A stretch of DNA of 64,000 nt from Lachnospiraceae bacterium (lineage in GTDB: Bacteria > Bacillota > Clostridia > Lachnospirales > Lachnospiraceae). Shown piece after piece: positions 1 to 7,834 of the stretch (position 1 is the stretch's first letter; each line of letters starts with the position of its first letter). Both the position numbers and the translations under genes were made by a program. The notes under the pieces were generated by a model that was not told where the DNA came from, did not search any database, and was given only the letters and a program-made list of their open reading frames with translations. The stretch covers positions 62,001 to 126,000 of the forward strand of contig CASJPF010000002.1 in the NCBI GenBank assembly GCA_949383255.1. The letters are read 5' to 3'.

Positions 1-597
1 GCAGCGGTTAATATTGATTCGCTTGTTGATAATGGAACAACATCATGGGATGTTTTCTATAATACCAGTGATGGTGAATTTAAATATGTGGGACAGGAAG
101 GAAATAAATCCTTTAGTGTGAACTTAAGCATGTTGGGCGATAACTTTGACAATATTGATATTGACATGTCAGGAACTAGAAACGGAAACAATGGTAATAA
201 GTCTTCTGTTACGGGCAATAAGTTAGATGGGCGCAAGATTGGCACTAGAACAGGTGTATCCATTGGTACAGATGGTATTGTAACAGCACTGTACAGCAAT
301 GGTATGTCCAGAAAGCTTGGACAGCTCTGCGTTGCTACATTCCCAAATGCTATGGGACTTGAGAACTCTGGTGACAATCTCTATCAGGTGACAGCAAGTT
401 CCGGTGATGTCAATATTGTTGACATTAAGGCAAGTGGTACTGGTGTTATGACAAGCGGTGTGCTTGAGATGTCCAATGTAGACCTTTCACAACAGTTTAC
501 GGATATGATTACAACACAGAGAGGTTTCCAGGCAAACAGCCGTATTATTACAACTTCAGATACACTGCTTGAGGAGCTTGTAAACCTTAAGAGATAA
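1..597 (+). CDS. flgE: Flagellar hook protein FlgE, C-terminal part (gene starts before the window)
   Basis: The reading frame is open from base 1 to a TAA at 595-597, giving about 198 residues with no start in the window. FlgE polymerises into the extracellular hook joining the basal body rod to the filament. The C-terminus shows the flagellar rod/hook signature: a V-D-L-S-x-Q-F-T-D-M-I-T-T-Q-R-G-F-Q stretch followed by N-S-R-I-I-T-T-S-D and an E-E-L-V-N-L end, typical of FlgE/FlgG C-terminal helices. Its position ahead of flbD-motA-motB-fliL matches Bacillus and Clostridia fla/che order. The alternative (FlgG/FlgF-like) is less likely given this order. A terminator follows at once. Confidence 0.9.
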   Translation, partial: AAVNIDSLVDNGTTSWDVFYNTSDGEFKYVGQEGNKSFSVNLSMLGDNFDNIDIDMSGTRNGNNGNKSSVTGNKLDGRKIGTRTGVSIGTDGIVTALYSNGMSRKLGQLCVATFPNAMGLENSGDNLYQVTASSGDVNIVDIKASGTGVMTSGVLEMSNVDLSQQFTDMITTQRGFQANSRIITTSDTLLEELVNLKR

Positions 598-620
598 TAA
601 TATAAGATAATACAAATGGG

Positions 621-650
621 CAGGGAAGAAAATTTCCCTGTTCATTTTTG
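621..650 (+). terminator. Rho-independent terminator after flgE
   Basis: CAGGGAA (621-627) pairs with TTCCCTG (634-640) over a short A-rich loop and is followed by TTCATTTTTG. It lies 24 bases after the flgE stop, so the hook operon probably ends here and the genes from 931 need their own promoter. Confidence 0.6.
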
Positions 651-661
651 TTCGGTTTGTC

Positions 662-690
662 TTTTCATTGTTCAAAATATGTGTTATACT
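662..690 (+). promoter_or_regulatory. Candidate sigma-A promoter for the glycosyltransferase/flbD unit
   Basis: A good -10 box TATACT (685-690) has a weak -35 TTTTCA (662-667) at exactly 17 bases. A transcript from here would carry about 230 bases of leader, including a small GGGCGG/CCGCCC hairpin (740-757) and the repeat at 778-898. The -35 is poor, so this is only a candidate. Confidence 0.35.
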
Positions 691-777
691 ATCAACTATG
701 GATATAAGTTTTCTTTTAAAAAGATACAATTGGACTGCGGGGCGGCAAAAACCGCCCTGTACTTTTGCAGAGTCTGC

Positions 778-898
778 ACTGGCGGTCAGAAAGACTGATC
801 GTTTAGTATAAGATTACACAACTGCATAAGGAAATATGCCACTTTGCGGCTGTGGCTGGCGCAACACTCACGGCGAACTTCATTTACCGTGAGTATAT
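778..898 (+). repeat. R1-type intergenic element (long variant), leader of the glycosyltransferase gene
   Basis: This stretch matches the element at 62882-62992 base for base over several blocks (GCGGTCA-AAAGA-TGA, TAAGGAA-TATG, TTTGCGGCTG, CGTGAGTATA). The first 30 bases fold as a hairpin (ACTGGCGGTCA against TGATCGTTTAGT), the middle has GCCAC/GTGGC, and the end has ACTCACGG (866-873) against CCGTGAGT (887-894). It shares GGAAATATGCCAC with the elements at 11096, 28622 and 53548. It lies within the probable 5' leader of the gene at 931. I cannot assign it to a named RNA or transposon family. Confidence 0.6.
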
Positions 899-930
899 AA
901 CGAGAATAGGAGAGGAGTTGTATTACAGAT

Positions 931-2037
931 ATGGCAAGATTACCAGTCAGTGTGTGTATGATTGCAAAAAATGAAGAACAGTACATAGAACAGTGTCTCA
1001 AAAAACTTTTGCGGTACAATATGGAAATTGTAGTGGTGGATACAGGTTCCACAGATAGGACAAGAGAAATTGCAGCCAAGTATACGAATCATCTTTATGA
1101 TTTTGCGTGGTGTGATGATTTTAGCGCAGCGAGAAACTTTGCAGTCTCAAAAGCTTCGAACAATTGGATACTAATTCTTGACTGTGACGAGTATGTGCAG
1201 GAACTAGATGTAGCGAAGCTGCGCACTTGTATGCAAAAATATTCCAAGAATGTTGGTGTATTAGAGATTCAGAACGTTCACACAACTGTGGAGGGTGGGA
1301 TTCAAAAAGAGGGTATTCAATTAGATGAAGTTCCACGATTTTATAATAGAAATTATTATGAGTACCGCTTTCGGATTCATGAGCAGATAACACCAAAGCA
1401 ATCGATTCATTATAATGAGATTACCTTAGAGACGTTTCATCTGCCAATTGTTGTCAAACATTATGGTTATGATATTCCGCAACAAGAAATGATGAAAAAA
1501 CAGGAGAGAAATCTAAAACTTTTATTAAACTCTATCGGGGAAGTTCAGGAGATGGACGACTATATTTATTTTCAGATAGGTCAGTCCTATAATGTGCTAG
1601 GGGAATATGAGAAGGCGATAGAGGCGTATGATACCTGTCTTGCAATCAACTGTAATTCGGAGAGAAAATTTCTAAATACTTGTTTGGAATCCTATGCGGA
1701 TTGCCTAATAAAGATGGAAAATGCACAAGATGCGTACAGACTGCTTAACATGAACAGGGAATATTTAAGAACGACGAAACTTCGGTATCTTTTTGGAAAA
1801 GCAGCATATATGTGTAAAGATTATGGGACTGCGATTGGATTTCTGATAGGAATTACAGATGCAGCAGATTTTGAGCAGCTTGGCGAAGATGTTTTCGATG
1901 CGTATACTCGGATTTTTGCAATCTATCGTGAGACAGGACAGACCGATAAATTTGAGCAATATAAGGCAAAACTTGCAGAATTTGGAAGGCGGCATGGAAA
2001 ACAGATTACTTTTGAGGGAGAGGAGGTAGTGAGCTGA
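931..2037 (+). CDS. Family 2 glycosyltransferase with C-terminal TPR region
   Basis: This is a 368-residue cytoplasmic protein. Residues 1-100 form a GT-A nucleotide-sugar binding fold: I-A-K-N-E-E (11-16), D-T-G-S-T-D (37-42) and the metal-binding D-C-D at 84-86. Residues from about 200 on look like tetratricopeptide repeats (Y-F-Q-I-G-Q-S-Y, then G-E-Y-E-K-A-I-E-A-Y). Related TPR-fused glycosyltransferases transfer sugars to proteins or cell-wall polymers. Placement between flgE and flbD, with the stop one base before the flbD start, suggests modification of flagellin or another flagellar protein, but that is inference. An AGAGGAG site at 911-917 lies rather far from the ATG. Confidence 0.8.
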   Translation: MARLPVSVCMIAKNEEQYIEQCLKKLLRYNMEIVVVDTGSTDRTREIAAKYTNHLYDFAWCDDFSAARNFAVSKASNNWILILDCDEYVQELDVAKLRTCMQKYSKNVGVLEIQNVHTTVEGGIQKEGIQLDEVPRFYNRNYYEYRFRIHEQITPKQSIHYNEITLETFHLPIVVKHYGYDIPQQEMMKKQERNLKLLLNSIGEVQEMDDYIYFQIGQSYNVLGEYEKAIEAYDTCLAINCNSERKFLNTCLESYADCLIKMENAQDAYRLLNMNREYLRTTKLRYLFGKAAYMCKDYGTAIGFLIGITDAADFEQLGEDVFDAYTRIFAIYRETGQTDKFEQYKAKLAEFGRRHGKQITFEGEEVVS

Positions 2038-2038
2038 G

Positions 2039-2260
2039 ATGATTGAGGTGACAAAAATTAATGGTGCTAAAATTTTGGTGAATACTAGTTTAATTGAAGT
2101 TGTCGAGGAGACACCAGATACAGTTGTTACGTTAACCGATGGTAAAAAAATAATTGTAAAAGAAAGTAGACATGAAATCAAAAATCTAGTAAAATTAACA
2201 AGGCAGGAATATTTTGCGAAAACAGTGGGCATGGAAAGCTTAGAAAACACAGAAAAATGA
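2039..2260 (+). CDS. flbD: FlbD/SwrD family flagellar protein
   Basis: A 73-residue protein beginning M-I-E-V-T-K-I-N-G with a later V-T-L-T-D-G-K-K-I-I-V-K-E-S segment, the signature of the short FlbD family. In Bacillus subtilis the counterpart (SwrD, formerly YlzI) sits in the fla/che operon just before fliL and raises flagellar motor power; whether this protein does the same is inferred from family and position. It starts one base after the glycosyltransferase stop, so the two are co-translated, and precedes motA by about 160 bases that hold a promoter. Confidence 0.85.
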   Translation: MIEVTKINGAKILVNTSLIEVVEETPDTVVTLTDGKKIIVKESRHEIKNLVKLTRQEYFAKTVGMESLENTEK

Positions 2261-2334
2261 GGCGTAAAAAGCCGCTTAAATAAAATGTATAATGTAGCAA
2301 ATTAAGAAAATATAAGAAAATTTTCAGAAAATTG

Positions 2335-2363
2335 TTGCAATTTATGTAACCTTAAAGTATTAT
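2335..2363 (+). promoter_or_regulatory. Candidate sigma-A promoter for motA onward
   Basis: TTGCAA (2335-2340) and TATTAT (2358-2363) are separated by 17 bases in an A/T-rich stretch, about 60 bases before the motA start. The spacing is ideal and each box has one or two mismatches to consensus. Confidence 0.5.
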
Positions 2364-2424
2364 ATAACTATGGAGAAAAAAGGGCATAGAGAGTACTATG
2401 CCTATTAAAAAGGGGTGTGTGAAA

Positions 2425-3216
2425 GTGGATATAGCGTCTTTAGTGGGAATGCTTGTATGTATTGTCTTAGTTATATTTGGTATGATAGACTCGGCGGGCG
2501 GTATTAACGGAATTGGTTATTTCCTTGACCCGGCATCAGCTCTTATTACTTTTGGCGGTTCTTTCTTTGCGACGATGATGTCAGTGAGTATGGCAAACTT
2601 CGTTGGTGGTATTAAGAGTATGGCACTGATTTTTAAGCCAGTGAGTGTCAATGTTCCAGAGATGATTACTAAGATTATAGAGCTGTCCAACATTGCAAGA
2701 AAAGAGGGACTTCTTTCCCTAGAAGAAGCTGCGGGAAATCTTGATGACGAGTTTATGAAAAAAGGGATTATGCTGATCGTTGATGGTACAGATCCAGAAT
2801 TGGTGCGAGGTATCTTAGAAACGGAATTAAACAGCATTAATGATCGCCACAAATTAAGGTCAGGTTTTTGGGACTCTTTGGGTGCTATGGGTCCTGCATG
2901 GGGTATGATTGGTACACTGGTTGGTTTGATTTGTATGTTAAACAATATGTCTGATCCTTCCTCAATTGGACCAAAGATGGGTGTTGCTTTGATTACAACA
3001 TTCTATGGTTCTATCCTTGCAAACTGGATTTGTACTCCAACATCGAATAAATTGCAAGCGAACAATGCGGTTGAGATGCAGTCGAAGGAGATTATGATAG
3101 AAGGTCTACTGTCAATACAGGCAGGTGAGAATCCGCGCGTGATTGAGGAAAAATTAAAGTCATTCTTGTCACCGAGCGAGAGACCTTCTCAAGAAGGTGG
3201 TGGAGGTGAAGCTTAA
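2425..3216 (+). CDS. motA: Flagellar motor stator protein MotA
   Basis: MotA is the inner-membrane stator subunit that with MotB forms the ion channel driving rotation. The protein of about 263 residues shows an N-terminal hydrophobic segment, a second segment around L-I-T-F-G-G-S-F-F-A-T-M, a long charged cytoplasmic loop, and two C-terminal segments including G-A-M-G-P-A-W-G-M-I-G-T-L-V-G-L. I chose the GTG at 2425 because AAAAAGGGGTG lies just upstream and the protein then begins V-D-I-A-S-L-V-G as in relatives; an in-frame ATG at 2398 would add nine residues. The motA stop overlaps the motB start by one base, indicating coupled translation. Confidence 0.93.
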   Translation: MDIASLVGMLVCIVLVIFGMIDSAGGINGIGYFLDPASALITFGGSFFATMMSVSMANFVGGIKSMALIFKPVSVNVPEMITKIIELSNIARKEGLLSLEEAAGNLDDEFMKKGIMLIVDGTDPELVRGILETELNSINDRHKLRSGFWDSLGAMGPAWGMIGTLVGLICMLNNMSDPSSIGPKMGVALITTFYGSILANWICTPTSNKLQANNAVEMQSKEIMIEGLLSIQAGENPRVIEEKLKSFLSPSERPSQEGGGGEA

Positions 3217-4112
3217 TGGCGAAGAAGAAAGAAGAGTTTAAACTCCCGCCTGGGACCCCCGCGCCGTGGATGTCCACTTTCTCTGATATGATGACATTGC
3301 TGATGTGTTTTTTCGTTCTGTTGTTCTCTATGTCGGAAGTAGATGCGGCAAAGTTTGAGGAAGTTGCAAGATCATTTCAGTCCACAATCAGTATTTTTAG
3401 AGCGGGATCAAAGGCAGTTGGTGATGGTTTCTTAGTAAGTAATGGTGTAAGTCAGCTCAATATGCTTGATGAGTACATAAATAGCAGCGGTAAGACCGCT
3501 GATTCTGATTCTGATAGTTCAGACCCCACAAAGAACGGTGGTGCTGCGGCAGAAAAGTTGCAGGAGGCGGCAGCGCAGCTTGATATGACAAAGGAAGAGG
3601 TCGAATCATTAATGGAGACGCTTGGCGAGCTGGAGGAAGAGAAACTAAAACTTTCTGAGGAACTTGCGGAGAAAATGGAAGAAGCCCTAGAAGATAGTAT
3701 GATGGCAGATAAAGTGGATGTAGATTTTGACGCAGATTTCGTTACGCTTACATTAAATGGAGCATTTTTGTTTGATTCGGGAAAGGCAGATATCAAGCCG
3801 GATGCGATACCTGTGTTGGATAAAATTGGAGTGTTGCTCACTAGATACGCAGACTCGGGAATTGAGATTGAAGGGCATACGGATTCTGTCCCGCTAAATG
3901 GCGGTAGATATGAGAACAATGATGTGCTCAGCAGCTACAGAGCACTTGCTGTATTTAATTATCTGAAAGATAATGCGGCGCTTGACCCTGCAACTGTGAA
4001 GCACTCTGGCAGAGGAGAGTATTTGCCAATTGCGGACAATACAACATCGGAAGGCAGAGCAAAAAACAGACGGGTTGAGATAAAGATATACAATGCTTTA
4101 AGCACATATTAG
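3216..4112 (+). CDS. motB: Flagellar motor stator protein MotB
   Basis: A 298-residue protein with a single transmembrane helix and a peptidoglycan-binding OmpA-like domain that anchors the stator. The helix follows P-A-P-W-M-S-T-F-S-D, where Asp24 is the expected ion-carrying residue. A coiled coil rich in Glu and Lys (about 110-170) leads to the OmpA domain (about 185-295), which has G-H-T-D-S-V-P and a late G-R-A-K-N-R-R-V-E-I. The sequence does not settle whether protons or sodium drive it. The TAG stop is directly joined to a repeated element (4112-4176) that separates it from fliL. Confidence 0.93.
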   Translation: MAKKKEEFKLPPGTPAPWMSTFSDMMTLLMCFFVLLFSMSEVDAAKFEEVARSFQSTISIFRAGSKAVGDGFLVSNGVSQLNMLDEYINSSGKTADSDSDSSDPTKNGGAAAEKLQEAAAQLDMTKEEVESLMETLGELEEEKLKLSEELAEKMEEALEDSMMADKVDVDFDADFVTLTLNGAFLFDSGKADIKPDAIPVLDKIGVLLTRYADSGIEIEGHTDSVPLNGGRYENNDVLSSYRALAVFNYLKDNAALDPATVKHSGRGEYLPIADNTTSEGRAKNRRVEIKIYNALSTY

Positions 4113-4176
4113 GTTACTGTTTACGCCGACAATGCCTGAAATCCTGCTAAAAACTGATGAGGTATGAACTGTAACC
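4112..4176 (+). repeat. R3 short intercistronic element between motB and fliL
   Basis: A 65-base element bounded by GGTTAC and GTAACC, starting on the last base of the motB stop codon. Its core (GTTTACGCC-ACAAT-CCT, then AAATCCTGCTAAAAACT) recurs reverse-complemented at 8745-8800 between fliP and fliQ. Inside, ATGCCT can pair with AGGTAT. It resembles a miniature inverted-repeat element but carries no coding capacity. Confidence 0.65.
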
Positions 4177-4200
4177 ATATTAATGAAAGGGGAAAATAAA

Positions 4201-4713
4201 ATGAAACGTAATCTGTTATCAATTATCATTTTGGCATTGCTTGTTGTCAACATTGTGTTGACGGCAATTATGATGGTGAGCGTGTCAAGTGCATCTAAGA
4301 AGACTGCGTCCTTAGTGGCGGATATTTCCACACTCGTCGGAATTGAAGTCAATGGACTGCCGGATTCTAATTTGACGCCGGCGGTATCTATGGCGGATAC
4401 TGCAGTCCATAATGTTGCAGGAGAGCTGACAATTCCTTTGAAGAAAGGTGAGGACGGCGAGGATCACTATGCAGTGGGCAGTGTATCATTATCTATGGAC
4501 TCTAAGAATAAGGATTACAAAAAGTACTCAGAGACTATGGCAGATATGGATGGAATTATAAAGGATATTGTGTTTGCGGTTATGGGAAATTATACTGTAG
4601 ATGAGGCAAGAAGCAATTCTGAACCGATTAAAAATGAGATTCTCAAGAAGATTCAGGAACGGTTTGATTCCACATTTATCTATAGTGTATCTTATAATTT
4701 CTTGTACAATTGA
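4201..4713 (+). CDS. fliL: Flagellar basal body-associated protein FliL
   Basis: A 170-residue membrane protein with one N-terminal transmembrane helix (about residues 5-27, I-I-I-L-A-L-L-V-V-N-I-V-L) and an extracytoplasmic FliL domain. FliL associates with the stator around the motor and supports torque. I chose the ATG at 4201, preceded by AAAGGGG; an ATG at 4183 lies inside that ribosome binding site. The domain ends with an R-F-D-S-T-F-I-Y segment as expected for the family. Order motB-fliL-fliM is standard. Confidence 0.9.
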   Translation: MKRNLLSIIILALLVVNIVLTAIMMVSVSSASKKTASLVADISTLVGIEVNGLPDSNLTPAVSMADTAVHNVAGELTIPLKKGEDGEDHYAVGSVSLSMDSKNKDYKKYSETMADMDGIIKDIVFAVMGNYTVDEARSNSEPIKNEILKKIQERFDSTFIYSVSYNFLYN

Positions 4714-4793
4714 GAAATGGTATACAATAGCAACAAGATAAATAAGGGGATATAATGGACAGGATAATAAGTATGTAGGGGGTGATTGACTAC

Positions 4794-5774
4794 ATGGGAG
4801 AGGTGTTATCTCAAAGCGAAATAGACAGTTTGCTGGCGGCATTAAGTTCCGGTGAGCTGGATGTGGAGGATATGCAGGAGAAGGACGAGCGACAAGCAAA
4901 AAATTATGACTTTACTCGGCCTGCGAAATTCTCAAAAGAGCATTTAAGGACGTTGAATATGATTTTTGACCATTACGGAAGACTGTTATCAACCAATCTG
5001 CCGGTATACCTCAGAAAAAATGTACAGGTCAGTGTTGCAAGTTCTGAGACGGTAACCTTCGCAGAGTTTTCCAATGCTTTGTCAAATCCAGTGCTGCTCA
5101 CAGTTGTTAATTTTTCACCAATGCCCGGCTCTATTATTATGGAGCTAACAAGTGGTCTAGGATACGCAATTATAGACCGAATGCTTGGCGGCAGAGGGGA
5201 ATCTTTGGAAAAGGCAAGAGACTTTACGGAAATAGAGATGAGCATCATTGAGAGAATCATGGTAATCTGTATGCAACTGCTTCGAGAACCGTGGAAGAAT
5301 GTGGCAGAAGTCAATCCATATTTGGAAAGAATTGAGACGAATCCACAGTTTGCGCAGATTATTTCACCGAGCGATATGGTGGCTCTTGTGACCATGAATG
5401 TCAAGATTGGTGATGTCGAAGGTTTGATGAATGTATGTCTTCCGTTCTTTACATTGGAATCTGTAATGGATAGATTAAATACCAAGTTCTGGTATTCAAG
5501 TCTACAAAAAATGGATGATGAGGATTATGAGCAATTTATTGAATCGATGATACGCAGAGTGGACGTTCCTGTTAAGGCTGTGCTTGGCAAGAGTGTCATA
5601 ACAGTGAATGATTTTGTAAATATACAAGTAGGAGATATCATACGGCTTGATTCAAAAGTCGATGATGAACTGGATGTGTATGTGGGGGATATTAAAAAAT
5701 TTAGTGCTGTGCCGGGCGCAAGCAAAGAGGCATATGCAGTAAGGGTAACATCAGTAGTGAGGGAGGAGGAATAA
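4794..5774 (+). CDS. fliM: Flagellar motor switch protein FliM
   Basis: FliM forms the C-ring and binds phosphorylated CheY. The 326-residue protein begins M-G-E-V-L-S-Q-S-E-I-D-S-L-L, the conserved N-terminal CheY-binding peptide, followed by a CheC-like middle domain (about 45-230, with G-G-R-G-E) and a C-terminal SpoA/FliN-like domain (about 250-326). The ATG at 4794 follows AGGGGGTGAT; an in-frame GTG at 4782 falls inside that ribosome binding site and is rejected. It is spaced four bases from fliY. Confidence 0.95.
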   Translation: MGEVLSQSEIDSLLAALSSGELDVEDMQEKDERQAKNYDFTRPAKFSKEHLRTLNMIFDHYGRLLSTNLPVYLRKNVQVSVASSETVTFAEFSNALSNPVLLTVVNFSPMPGSIIMELTSGLGYAIIDRMLGGRGESLEKARDFTEIEMSIIERIMVICMQLLREPWKNVAEVNPYLERIETNPQFAQIISPSDMVALVTMNVKIGDVEGLMNVCLPFFTLESVMDRLNTKFWYSSLQKMDDEDYEQFIESMIRRVDVPVKAVLGKSVITVNDFVNIQVGDIIRLDSKVDDELDVYVGDIKKFSAVPGASKEAYAVRVTSVVREEE

Positions 5775-5778
5775 AACA

Positions 5779-7005
5779 ATGGATGGCATGTTATCTCAGG
5801 ATGAAATCAATGCATTGTTGAACGGTGTGGATCTGTCAGCGGATTCTGGGGAGTCGGGTTCGACAGCGACTTCTTCGACAGGAGAGGATCTTACCGATAT
5901 AGAAAAAGATGCAATAGGAGAGGTAGCCAATATCAGTATGGGTACTTCTGCCACGACACTGTTTTCATTAGTGAACAGAAAAGTAAATATCACAACACCA
6001 ATTGTAGAGATGTGTAACTGGCAGGATGTGTTGAATACCTATGAAAGACCTTGTGTTTTTATTCAGATTAAGTATACTGTCGGATTAAATGGCACGAATA
6101 TTTTAGTGTTAAAAGAGCATGATGTTAAAGTGATTACAGATCTGATGATGGGAGGGGACGGCACGAATATTGATGGAGAGCTCAGCGAACTGCACTTAAG
6201 TGCAATTTCTGAGGCGATGAACCAGATGATGGGTTCCTCTTCAACTTCACTTTCTTCTATGCTTGGAAAGACGATCGATATCAGCCCGCCAGAAGCAAGC
6301 CTTGTTGATTTGCATTCAAAGGAGCCACGAGATCTTTCGCCGTTTCTTGAAGATCGATTTGTAAAGATTTCATTTCGGATGCAGATTGACGATTTGGTAG
6401 ATTCTACCTTGATGCAGTTATATCCTCTTGATTTTGCGAAGTCGGTTTATGAGACGTTTATGGCACAGCAGATGGGTGGCATCTCAGAACCAGCACCCGC
6501 GCCAAGTCCTGCGCCAGCACCAAGTCCGACGCCTGCGCCAGCACCTATGCCAGATATGGGAATGCAGCAGCAGATGGGAATGCCGCAAGGCGGCTATGGT
6601 TATCCGCCCCAGATGGGAATGCCGCAAGGCGGTTATGGAATGCCACCGCAAATGGGAATGCCGCAGGGGGGGTATGGAATGCCGCCACAGATGGGCTATG
6701 GAATGCCGAACGTAAATATACAGCCAGCACAGTTCCAAAATTTTGCACAGGGACAGGGTGAGATGGTAAGTGCCGAGAGCATAGGCCTAATCAGAGATGT
6801 TCCTCTGGAAGTAACTGTAGAGCTGGGAAGAACCAGCAAATCTATTTCAGATATTCTGGAGTTTGCCCCAGGCACTATTATAGAACTTGACAAGATTGCA
6901 GGTGAGCCAATTGATGTGCTTGTAAATGGTAAGTTTGTCGCAAAAGGCGAAGTTGTAGTGATTGAGGAAAGTTTTGGTGTAAGAATTATGGAGATAATCA
7001 AATAA
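5779..7005 (+). CDS. fliY: Flagellar motor switch phosphatase FliY
   Basis: FliY is the Gram-positive C-ring component that fuses a CheC-type CheY-P phosphatase to a FliN-like SpoA domain. The 408-residue protein starts M-D-G-M-L-S-Q-D-E-I-N-A-L-L, a CheY-binding-like peptide. The CheC part (about 35-225) has two phosphatase helices, around I-G-E-V-A-N-I-S-M-G and I-S-E-A-M-N-Q-M-M-G. Residues about 233-320 form a low-complexity linker of P-A-P-x repeats and then M-G-M-P-Q-G-G-Y-G repeats. The C-terminal SpoA domain (about 330-408) starts near R-D-V-P-L-E-V-T-V-E-L-G. The linker is much longer than in typical FliY. Confidence 0.93.
   Translation: MDGMLSQDEINALLNGVDLSADSGESGSTATSSTGEDLTDIEKDAIGEVANISMGTSATTLFSLVNRKVNITTPIVEMCNWQDVLNTYERPCVFIQIKYTVGLNGTNILVLKEHDVKVITDLMMGGDGTNIDGELSELHLSAISEAMNQMMGSSSTSLSSMLGKTIDISPPEASLVDLHSKEPRDLSPFLEDRFVKISFRMQIDDLVDSTLMQLYPLDFAKSVYETFMAQQMGGISEPAPAPSPAPAPSPTPAPAPMPDMGMQQQMGMPQGGYGYPPQMGMPQGGYGMPPQMGMPQGGYGMPPQMGYGMPNVNIQPAQFQNFAQGQGEMVSAESIGLIRDVPLEVTVELGRTSKSISDILEFAPGTIIELDKIAGEPIDVLVNGKFVAKGEVVVIEESFGVRIMEIIK
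6571..6711 (+). repeat. 39-bp tandem repeat coding the FliY linker
   Basis: Three in-frame copies of a 13-codon unit (Q-M-G-M-P-Q-G-G-Y-G-x-P-P) run from 6571 to 6687, followed by a partial copy. Differences between copies are mostly at third codon positions. Upstream, 6490-6550 holds shorter Ala-Pro repeats. Copy number probably varies between strains. Confidence 0.85.
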
Positions 7006-7058
7006 TTGGAAATTGATTAAAAATAAAAAGTTCAAATTTAGAAAGGACAAGATTTATT

Positions 7059-7421
7059 ATGGCAAAGAGAATTCTGATTGTAGATGATGCTGCTTTCATG
7101 AGAATGATGATAAAAGATATTTTGACGAAGAACGGATATGAGATTGCTGCGGAGGCTGAAAATGGTAAAATAGCGGTTGATAAGTACAAGGAATCATCTC
7201 CAGATCTCACGCTTCTGGACATTACTATGCCAGAGATGGATGGAATTCAGGCGCTTAAGGCAATTAAGGGAATTGATCCGGGCGCAAATGTTATTATGTG
7301 TTCTGCAATGGGTCAGCAAGCGATGGTAATCGAGGCGATTCAGTCTGGTGCAAAGGATTTTATTGTAAAACCGTTTCAGGCAGAACGTGTTCTGGAGGCG
7401 GTTAAAAAGGTTGTAGGATAG
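7059..7421 (+). CDS. cheY: Chemotaxis response regulator CheY
   Basis: A single-domain receiver of 120 residues without an output domain. The acidic pocket is Asp9-Asp10, the phosphoacceptor is Asp54 (T-L-L-D-I-T-M-P-E-M-D-G), the switch hydroxyl is Ser82 and the conserved lysine is Lys104 (I-V-K-P-F). CheA phosphorylates it, and CheY-P binds FliM and FliY at the switch; FliY and CheC remove the phosphate. It lies between fliY and fliO as in Bacillus subtilis, with a GAAAGGA site just upstream. Confidence 0.95.
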   Translation: MAKRILIVDDAAFMRMMIKDILTKNGYEIAAEAENGKIAVDKYKESSPDLTLLDITMPEMDGIQALKAIKGIDPGANVIMCSAMGQQAMVIEAIQSGAKDFIVKPFQAERVLEAVKKVVG

Positions 7422-7428
7422 AAAGGTT

Positions 7429-7788
7429 ATGCTATTGACATCAAACAGGTTTGACTCTATTGTACAATTGTTAACGGTGATTTTGATATTTATATTTGTA
7501 TTGGCGCTTACATATTTTTCCACAAAGCTGACTGCAGGTCTTCAAAAAGGGAGACTTGCAGGTTCTAATGTAGAGATATTGGAAACATTTAAGATAGCGC
7601 CAACCAAATATATACAAGTTGTGAGGATAGGTGAAAAATATTTTTCCTATATAGTCTGTAAAGACACAGTTACTTTGCTTGGAGAAATGACAAAAGAAGA
7701 TATTTTGACATGGAACAAAGCGGAGACAGGACCAGCAGCTAATATGAATTTTAAAGAAATATTTGACAAGTTCAAAAAACAGCAGTAA
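7429..7788 (+). CDS. fliO: Flagellar export apparatus protein FliO (FliZ in Bacillus)
   Basis: A 119-residue protein with one N-terminal transmembrane helix (about 12-32, L-L-T-V-I-L-I-F-I-F-V-L-A-L) and a cytoplasmic FliO domain with the family pattern V-E-I-L-E-T-F-K-I-A-P-T-K-Y-I-Q-V-V-R-I-G. FliO helps assemble the FliP ring of the type III export gate. No separate signal peptide is present, unlike Bacillus FliZ. It starts eight bases after the cheY stop and precedes fliP. Confidence 0.85.
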   Translation: MLLTSNRFDSIVQLLTVILIFIFVLALTYFSTKLTAGLQKGRLAGSNVEILETFKIAPTKYIQVVRIGEKYFSYIVCKDTVTLLGEMTKEDILTWNKAETGPAANMNFKEIFDKFKKQQ

Positions 7789-7834
7789 ATTGATTTTAGT
7801 GTGAATGCGGGTTGCTGGATAAGGATAATATTAT

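Noticed and set aside
616-798. 60-codon open frame after flgE
   Set aside because: It crosses the flgE terminator and the GGGCGG hairpin, has no convincing ribosome binding site, and its product resembles no family.
778-898. c-di-GMP or other known riboswitch in R1 leaders, given the PilZ gene in the operon
   Set aside because: None of the conserved motifs of the known c-di-GMP classes could be found.
4150-4172. CTGATGA in R3 as a hammerhead ribozyme core
   Set aside because: The required GAAA box and flanking stems are missing.
4098-4352. Minus-strand open frame across the R3 element
   Set aside because: Opposite to fliL and made mostly from the repeat; no ribosome binding site or family match.
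6428-6748. Alternative frames through the fliY repeat on both strands
   Set aside because: They are shadows of the tandem repeat, with extreme Met/Arg/His composition.
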